A stretch of 27,299 bases of DNA from Aequoribacter sp049615385 (GTDB lineage: Bacteria > Pseudomonadota > Gammaproteobacteria > Pseudomonadales > Halieaceae). The translations under genes and the position numbers were made by a program. Of this stretch, positions 23,601 to 27,299 are shown in pieces. Below the pieces are notes generated by a model. That model was not told where the DNA came from. It made no database searches and saw only the letters and a list, made by a program, of their open reading frames with translations. Every line of letters starts with the position of its first letter. The stretch's first letter is position 1. The stretch lies in NCBI RefSeq assembly GCF_049615385.1, contig NZ_JBMZFL010000023.1. The stretch is one strand, 5' to 3'.

Positions 23601-23794
23601 ATACTTATGTCAATCGTAACATTGTCGGGGCTGTCGTCGGCGTAAATCCGTTTGGGGGGCAGGGACTTTCAGGAACGGGCCCGAAAGCAGGCGGGCCCAA
23701 TTACTTGCAGCGCTTTGCCCTTGAACGCACCTATACCGATAACGTCGTGGCCAAGGGCGGTAACACGGACTTATTTACGATGGCTGATGATTAA
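20651..23794 (+). CDS. putA: Bifunctional proline dehydrogenase / delta-1-pyrroline-5-carboxylate dehydrogenase
   Basis: 1047-residue enzyme that oxidises proline to glutamate in two steps, FAD then NAD, at the inner face of the membrane. It lacks the N-terminal ribbon-helix-helix repressor domain of E. coli PutA (1320 residues) and the C-terminal extra domain, so it is a type A PutA and needs an external regulator, which the adjacent Lrp protein could be. PRODH barrel: about 190-490, with LVKGAYWDREIK (K350) and SSFVNRF (R478). ALDH domain: about 560-1035, with PWNFPLAIF, catalytic general base E801 in AETGGIN and nucleophile C835 in GQRCSAL; the 34-residue E-C spacing is the ALDH norm. ATG at 20651 fits GAGGAG six bases before; the ATG two codons earlier overlaps its spacing. 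Its TAA overlaps the convergent kinase stop. Confidence 0.96.
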   Translation: MSNTVVAVDGVPGYTIAPDEHACVEHLLQISALSEEQRQAIVESAIAMVEACRSQSHKAGTLDAFLQEFGLSNKEGIALMCLAEALLRVPDEETADRLIAEKLSSGDWSSHKGRSESAFVNASVWGLMLTGSIVSLDKSVTNDTGDWMRRLGARLGEPVIRAAVLQAMKIMGGQFVLGRTIKEALSRTHKAFRHGGRFSFDMLGEGARTAEDAERYFQSYRDAIAAIVDKRSGLGAIESDSISVKISALHPRYEERQSARVMGELYPKLLSLAEFAKSGGIGLSLDAEESERLQLSMRLFARLANEPSLRGWNGLGFVLQAYQKRAVSVTHWLADLAQQTGRIIPVRLVKGAYWDREIKHSQELGLRDYPVFTRKCHTDLSYQVCAESLLSYPELLYPQFATHNAHTIALVLACAKPAQAFEFQRLHGMGHLLYETLGAQRPEVPVRVYAPVGQHRDLLPYLVRRLLENGANSSFVNRFLNAQVPPADLVEDPVATTQMQSVYRHKKLPVPSALYASETYSWVNASGVDLQDASHYPEFEQAIGRVRAHPITAIPTARVHAVHEDITSKPIVSPAEQTLEVGRVVEATIDDVDLAIARAVAAWPNWMRVSVDARSQALEAAAETLETQLFDWAALISLEAGRTLDDAISEVREAVDFCRYYAQQVRRLFGQPLVLPGPTGETNRLVWQGRGAWVCISPWNFPLAIFIGQVAAALVAGNTVLAKPAEQTPLIAHKAVTLLHECGIPTEVLQLVPGNGAVVGKALVRDFRIAGVAFTGSTETAQGINRALAAKNGPIVPFIAETGGINCMIVDATALPEQVVDDVMVSAFQSAGQRCSALRVLYLQEDVADRIITMLRGALAEWRVGHPWRPESDMGPLIDEEAARQIRHHIEQLLQTETLLAKSPVTNTGHSGYYIEPHVFGISRLDQLKREVFGPVLHVISYKASEIEQVLQDINESGYGLTLGVHSRIDGFAQQVFAKTRVGNTYVNRNIVGAVVGVNPFGGQGLSGTGPKAGGPNYLQRFALERTYTDNVVAKGGNTDLFTMADD

Positions 23795-25335
23795 GCTCTG
23801 TTAAAGAGGCCGTATAGGGACTGAAACAAGGGTTTTAGTTGTCGATATTGCCGCCGGTAGACCTGCTGGTAGATTTCATCGTACAGCTGAACGTTGGTTT
23901 TATTCGGTTCAAAGCGCCGACCAGTGCCGGTCATCGCATGGCAAGCAGCTCCTATTGTCGCGTGCATTCCCAATGCGGCAGCACCTACGATGGCGGCACC
24001 TAGGCCGCTGGCTTCGTAGGTCGAGGGTCGTTCGCACGGACAGTTCAGTACATCGGCAAGGATCTGCATGACGCCGTCGCTTTGTGATCCGCCGCCAGCA
24101 ACGCGGCAGTAGAGCAAGGGTTGTTTGCCACGTTTTTCAAGTAATTCTTTGCCCTCGCGCAGGCCGAAAGCCAGTCCCTCGATCAAGGCCCGGTAAATGT
24201 GGGCTTTGGTGTGGGTATCGGTAAAGCCAATGATGCTGCCACGCGCCTCGGGTCCGGGTTCGCCCAATCCCGGGTTCCAGTAGGGTTGTAGCACTAAGCC
24301 ATGGGCGCCGGGTGCCGTCGCGCTTAAGTATTCTTCAATCGCGGAGTCGTGGGTTTGGTGTGGTTTGGTATCGCTCATCAAACCAAAAATATTTTTCAGC
24401 CAGTTAACCATCCAGAAGCCGCGAAATATTTGCACTTCAAGGTTGAAGACTCCGGGCATCGCGGCAGGATAGGGCGGAATAAACGGTCTGGGCTCTAGGT
24501 ACTTGTGATGTGTGACGTTAATGGTTGCCGTGGTGCCACATGAGATGCTGCCGACGCTAGGGTTGATGCAGCCGCTACCAAGCACCTCGCAGGCTTTGTC
24601 GGCGGCGCCAGCGATCACTGGGGTGTTGAGTGGGATGCCTGTTTCCTTGCTGCACTCTTGTGTGATTCGGCCGAGCTCGTCGCCCGTTTGAACCAATCGC
24701 GGTAGCTGGTCGCGTCTTACCGGCATGCAGCTCCATTTCCAATCGCTGTCTTTACACCAATCCTGAGCTTTGTAATCGAAGGGGATATAGCCAACTTGGT
24801 TCCCAACGCTGTCGGCCATTTCGCCGGTGAGTTTGAAATTCAAGTAGCCTGACAGCAGCACAAAGTGAGCCGTGTTCTCCCAGACTTCGGGCTCGTTCTG
24901 CGCGATCCAATTGATTTCGCACGCTTGCTCTAGGGCATCTATGGTGGGCTTTAGTCCGAGCAGGCGGAACAAGATCCGCCACACAAGCGGTCGTCGTGAT
25001 CTGACGTCTGCTAACCGTTGGTCTGGCCAAATAATCGCTGGCCGCAATGGCGTTCCACTTGCATCAAGATTGATGACTGTAGCTCTTTGTGTCGTGGGAA
25101 CCACCGCCTTTATTTGCTTGGCTTGAACTCGATTCTGACTCCACAGCTGCTGGCAGACGCGACACAGAGCCTGATAGAACGCGTCGACGTCATGCTCCAT
25201 CCAGCCTGGCTGCGGGTGCTGATAATCATCCAAGGCCACTTGCGCTTTGTCGATTAACTCGCCGTGGCGGTTAAACGCCAAGGCTCGGATGCTTTGCGTG
25301 CCATTGTCTATGGCCAGAATCAGATCTTCTGTCAT
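23791..25335 (-). CDS. FGGY-family carbohydrate kinase
   Basis: 514-residue sugar or polyol kinase of the ribonuclease H-like fold. Phosphate loop 1 is AIDNGTQSIRAL (8-19), the substrate-side motif is PTTQRATVINLDASG (80-94), the catalytic base is D246 in IAGAADKACEVLG, phosphate loop 2 is GSISCGTTATIN (262-273), and the adenosine motif is AGGGSQSDGVMQ with EASGLGAAIVGAAALG near the C-terminus. The PGWMEHD text resembles glycerol kinase, but the rest is nearer xylulokinase-like and E. coli YgcE-type kinases, so glycerol should not be assumed. ATG at 25335 is 15 bases after the FAD oxidoreductase stop, with an AGGT upstream. Last gene of the minus-strand unit; its TAA shares the TTAA palindrome with the putA stop. 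Confidence 0.92.
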   Translation of the reverse strand: MTEDLILAIDNGTQSIRALAFNRHGELIDKAQVALDDYQHPQPGWMEHDVDAFYQALCRVCQQLWSQNRVQAKQIKAVVPTTQRATVINLDASGTPLRPAIIWPDQRLADVRSRRPLVWRILFRLLGLKPTIDALEQACEINWIAQNEPEVWENTAHFVLLSGYLNFKLTGEMADSVGNQVGYIPFDYKAQDWCKDSDWKWSCMPVRRDQLPRLVQTGDELGRITQECSKETGIPLNTPVIAGAADKACEVLGSGCINPSVGSISCGTTATINVTHHKYLEPRPFIPPYPAAMPGVFNLEVQIFRGFWMVNWLKNIFGLMSDTKPHQTHDSAIEEYLSATAPGAHGLVLQPYWNPGLGEPGPEARGSIIGFTDTHTKAHIYRALIEGLAFGLREGKELLEKRGKQPLLYCRVAGGGSQSDGVMQILADVLNCPCERPSTYEASGLGAAIVGAAALGMHATIGAACHAMTGTGRRFEPNKTNVQLYDEIYQQVYRRQYRQLKPLFQSLYGLFNRA

Positions 25336-25350
25336 GGTGCTACCTAATTG

Positions 25351-26757
25351 TTATTCTTCTGGGAGCAGGTTCCCTGGGTTCATAATACCCTTTGGATCAA
25401 TGGCGTGCTTCAAGGTTTTCAGTAATTCAATGCCTGGCTCGCCCAAATCGTGATGCAGGTATTGTCGACGCAAACGTCCCGATCCATGGTGGTGGGCAAT
25501 ACCCCCACCGGCCGCAGCCGTTGCTGTGAGTGCCTTATGCCACGCTTCAAAATACAGTGCCTCCATTTCTGCGGCATCGGTGGGCGCACACGCGAAAGTG
25601 AAGTAGAGGTTAATACCCGATCGATACACATGCGAGCTGTGGGCGGAAGCGAGCGCAATGCTCGGCACGGTTTGTAAGGCTGCAACGGTATTGTTATACA
25701 CCGCATCAATTTGCTGCCAAGTGGCCGATACCTCGATCGTATCGGCAATGACGCCCATATTGAGCAGGTCGACCCATTCAGGCACATGATTGCGGTGGTC
25801 TAACCAGCCTTTAGTGACCGAACTGTCGGCTTCCACCAGGCCTACCGTATCGGCAATAGCTCGAACGGCGTCGAGTTCTGCTGTGACACGACCGGCGGGA
25901 CCCTCGTGTACCATGAGCAGTAAGCCCGAATCGTCAGACTCGTAGTTGGGGAATAATCGGGTCACTTCCGAAGCGTCGTACTGACGCATGACGGGTGGTC
26001 GCCAATCGGCCTGCACAATCTGTCGTTGCGCTTCAAACCCTTGTGCCATCGATTGGCAGTAGAATGCACTGAACTCGCGCGCTTCAGGTTGCCGTCTTAG
26101 GGATAGAGTGACCTTTGTGACGACGCCCATGATGCCTTCTGCGCCCATAATTAAGTGGCGCAGATCGGGACCGGCCGCAGCGCGCGGCGCCTTGCCAAGT
26201 GTTACGATTTCACCGTTGGGTAGCACCACTTCCATGGCATAAATAATGTCCTCGATGTTGCCATAAGCTGTCGAAAACTGACCCGAGGCGCGGGTTGATA
26301 CCCAGCCGCCGACGGTCGAAATTGCGACCGACTGAGGCCAATGCCCAATGGTTAGGCCGTGTGCAGCGACGGCTTCTTCGGCTTCTAAACCATTTTTGCC
26401 CGCCTCGAAAGTGGCCAGTAGATCGGTCGGGTTAATGTCGCAGACCTGATTCATGCGGCTCATATCCAGCAGAATATCGTCACTTTTCGGTTCAATCCCG
26501 CCACAGACGCCACTGCCCAAGCCGTAGGGGATTACCGCGATAGCATGCTGGTTTGCATAGCGGATCAGCGCCTGCACCTCTGCAGTGGTGGTGGGGCTGA
26601 CAACGCAGGCCGGTGCGGTCACGGTTTGCCCGCGCCAGTCGCGATAGTGTTTGACGCACCAGCGGTCAAAGCGGCGTTGATGCGTGTCTGCCTCGGCTGA
26701 GGATACCTTCGATGCGCCGAGTAGGTCGCTAAGAGCTTGGGTATGAGAGAAAGTCAT
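25351..26757 (-). CDS. FAD-binding oxidoreductase, alkyl-DHAP-synthase/GlcD-like
   Basis: 468-residue flavoprotein of the PCMH (vanillyl-alcohol oxidase) family. The FAD domain (about 45-230) contains VVSPTTTAEVQALIRYANQH and VIPYGLGSGVCGG; ISTVGGWVSTRASGQFSTAY follows, the usual isoalloxazine region. The C-terminal cap has a triple histidine, HHHGSGRLRR (H422-H424), matching the HHHGxGK active site of alkyldihydroxyacetonephosphate synthase. It could oxidise a hydroxy acid or polyol phosphate, or make or break an ether bond. ATG at 26757 is chosen over GTG at 26766 because TAGGGTG lies about 8 bases upstream of the ATG. It follows the glycerol-3-phosphate dehydrogenase by 10 bases. E. coli YgcU/YgcE is a comparable oxidase-kinase pair. 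Confidence 0.88.
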   Translation of the reverse strand: MTFSHTQALSDLLGASKVSSAEADTHQRRFDRWCVKHYRDWRGQTVTAPACVVSPTTTAEVQALIRYANQHAIAVIPYGLGSGVCGGIEPKSDDILLDMSRMNQVCDINPTDLLATFEAGKNGLEAEEAVAAHGLTIGHWPQSVAISTVGGWVSTRASGQFSTAYGNIEDIIYAMEVVLPNGEIVTLGKAPRAAAGPDLRHLIMGAEGIMGVVTKVTLSLRRQPEAREFSAFYCQSMAQGFEAQRQIVQADWRPPVMRQYDASEVTRLFPNYESDDSGLLLMVHEGPAGRVTAELDAVRAIADTVGLVEADSSVTKGWLDHRNHVPEWVDLLNMGVIADTIEVSATWQQIDAVYNNTVAALQTVPSIALASAHSSHVYRSGINLYFTFACAPTDAAEMEALYFEAWHKALTATAAAGGGIAHHHGSGRLRRQYLHHDLGEPGIELLKTLKHAIDPKGIMNPGNLLPEE

Positions 26758-26767
26758 TGTGGGCACC

Positions 26768-27299
26768 CTAGTGAATGTGTTGTCGTGATGCTTTGTCGAT
26801 TTCTAAGCAGTGAGTTACCTCTTGTTTGCGGCGATCATCACTCCAATTAAGCAGTTCAGCCATGACGCGCGAGGCGGGTTCTAGTGAGTCGATGCCTCCG
26901 CGGTCATCAAACCATGCGCGACTGCTGCGGCGCGCCCAGTAATCTTCGAGTCGAAGGGCTCCTTCGACAAGCACAGCATAGCGAACCTCGGCTTCAAGGC
27001 CCGTCCCCATGGCATTAACTTCATTGATCTCGCTGCCGTACATACGTCGCCAGCGGGAGAGGGTGGTCTTATCAAGCTTCGCAAGATCCGCGTAAAGTAT
27101 CGATTCGCCACCGGGGAGCGGTAGTTTTGCAGTAGTGCAAGGTTTTGCTTCGATGTTTAAGATGTCGATGGCCCGATCAACGATTCGTTCGGCCATGGCT
27201 CGGTAGGCCGACAGCTTGCCGCCGGCGATGCTGAGCATGCCCATGGGGCCTTCCCAGACTTCGTCTTTACGGGAGATTTCGTTGGCTTTGCCCTCGGTG
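26768..27299 (-). CDS. FAD-dependent glycerol-3-phosphate dehydrogenase, C-terminal part
   Basis: About 177 codons of a gene whose 5' end lies beyond the right edge; the frame stays open to 27299 (TEGKANEISRKDEVWEGPM at the edge). GMLSIAGGKLSAYRAMAERI matches the GlpD signature GLLTITGGKLTTYRxMAE near the end of the FAD domain. The remaining about 120 residues are the helical cap domain, ending RVMAELLNWSDDRRKQEV. GlpD feeds electrons from glycerol 3-phosphate to quinones and gives DHAP. Whether this copy is the housekeeping GlpD or a paralogue for another polyol phosphate cannot be decided from the visible part. Symbol withheld for that reason. It is upstream of the AGPS-like gene with 10 bases between. 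Confidence 0.87.
   Translation of the reverse strand, partial: TEGKANEISRKDEVWEGPMGMLSIAGGKLSAYRAMAERIVDRAIDILNIEAKPCTTAKLPLPGGESILYADLAKLDKTTLSRWRRMYGSEINEVNAMGTGLEAEVRYAVLVEGALRLEDYWARRSSRAWFDDRGGIDSLEPASRVMAELLNWSDDRRKQEVTHCLEIDKASRQHIH

Noticed and set aside
1..27299. CRISPR arrays, tRNA or rRNA genes, insertion sequences, phage genes
   Set aside because: No regularly spaced repeats, cloverleaf-like segments, transposase or phage structural genes were seen on reading both strands.

Overview
The window looks like a chromosomal segment of a marine-type gammaproteobacterium, plausibly near Cellvibrionales/Halieaceae/Spongiibacteraceae. The reasons are the yccA-tusD-tusC-tusB order known from Pseudomonas relatives, TrmA, a PrpE-type acyl-CoA synthetase, a short bifunctional PutA paired with an Lrp-type regulator, and an accessory set (DUF1214, PAPS-type sulfotransferase, phosphotriesterase-like enzyme, degradative thiolase) typical of such organisms. 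The taxon is inferred, since no rRNA is present. Coding density is very high: the longest gap without a gene is about 246 bases (16951-17196). I see no tRNA, rRNA, CRISPR array, insertion sequence, prophage or integron.

Layout. 1-670 (minus): 5' part of a periplasmic glycerophosphodiester phosphodiesterase, cut by the window edge. 807-3079 (minus): sulfotransferase and DUF1214 protein, a two-gene unit. 3195-4923 (plus): SnoaL/NTF2-like protein and an acetyl-CoA acyltransferase, with a terminator-like hairpin between them. 5028-11198 (minus): six genes in series, in transcription order beta-lactamase-fold serine hydrolase, EamA transporter, exported isoaspartyl peptidase/asparaginase, alpha/beta hydrolase resembling kynurenine formamidase, kynureninase and an SDR. 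This looks like amino-acid/peptide and tryptophan-kynurenine catabolism. 11332-13861 (plus): phosphotriesterase-family hydrolase, all-alpha (dimeric type) dUTPase, and a winged-helix protein with a possible degenerate nuclease domain. 13844-16479 (minus): yccA, tusD, tusC, tusB and trmA, a membrane protein plus tRNA-modification genes; tusE is absent from its usual place and TusC is shortened. 16612-16950 (minus): small exported protein.

17197-19089 (plus): prpE. 19105-20555 (minus): Lrp/AsnC regulator overlapping a TauE/SafE permease gene. 20651-23794 (plus): putA, divergent from the regulator, which probably controls it. 23791-27299 (minus): an FAD glycerol-3-phosphate dehydrogenase (cut by the right edge), an alkyl-DHAP-synthase-like FAD oxidoreductase and an FGGY kinase, which look like a polyol or glycerol-lipid catabolic unit of unknown substrate.

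Overall the window is a catabolic neighbourhood (proline, tryptophan/kynurenine, propionate, acyl-CoA, glycerol derivatives) interrupted by a tRNA-modification operon. No single dramatic new system is evident. The most interesting points are the reduced tusDCB set without tusE; two intrinsic terminators each abutting the initiation region of the next gene; the GlpD/AGPS-like/FGGY-kinase unit; and the unassigned 290-residue protein. Many genes appear to start with TTG or GTG, and several neighbours overlap by four bases, so translational coupling is common here.
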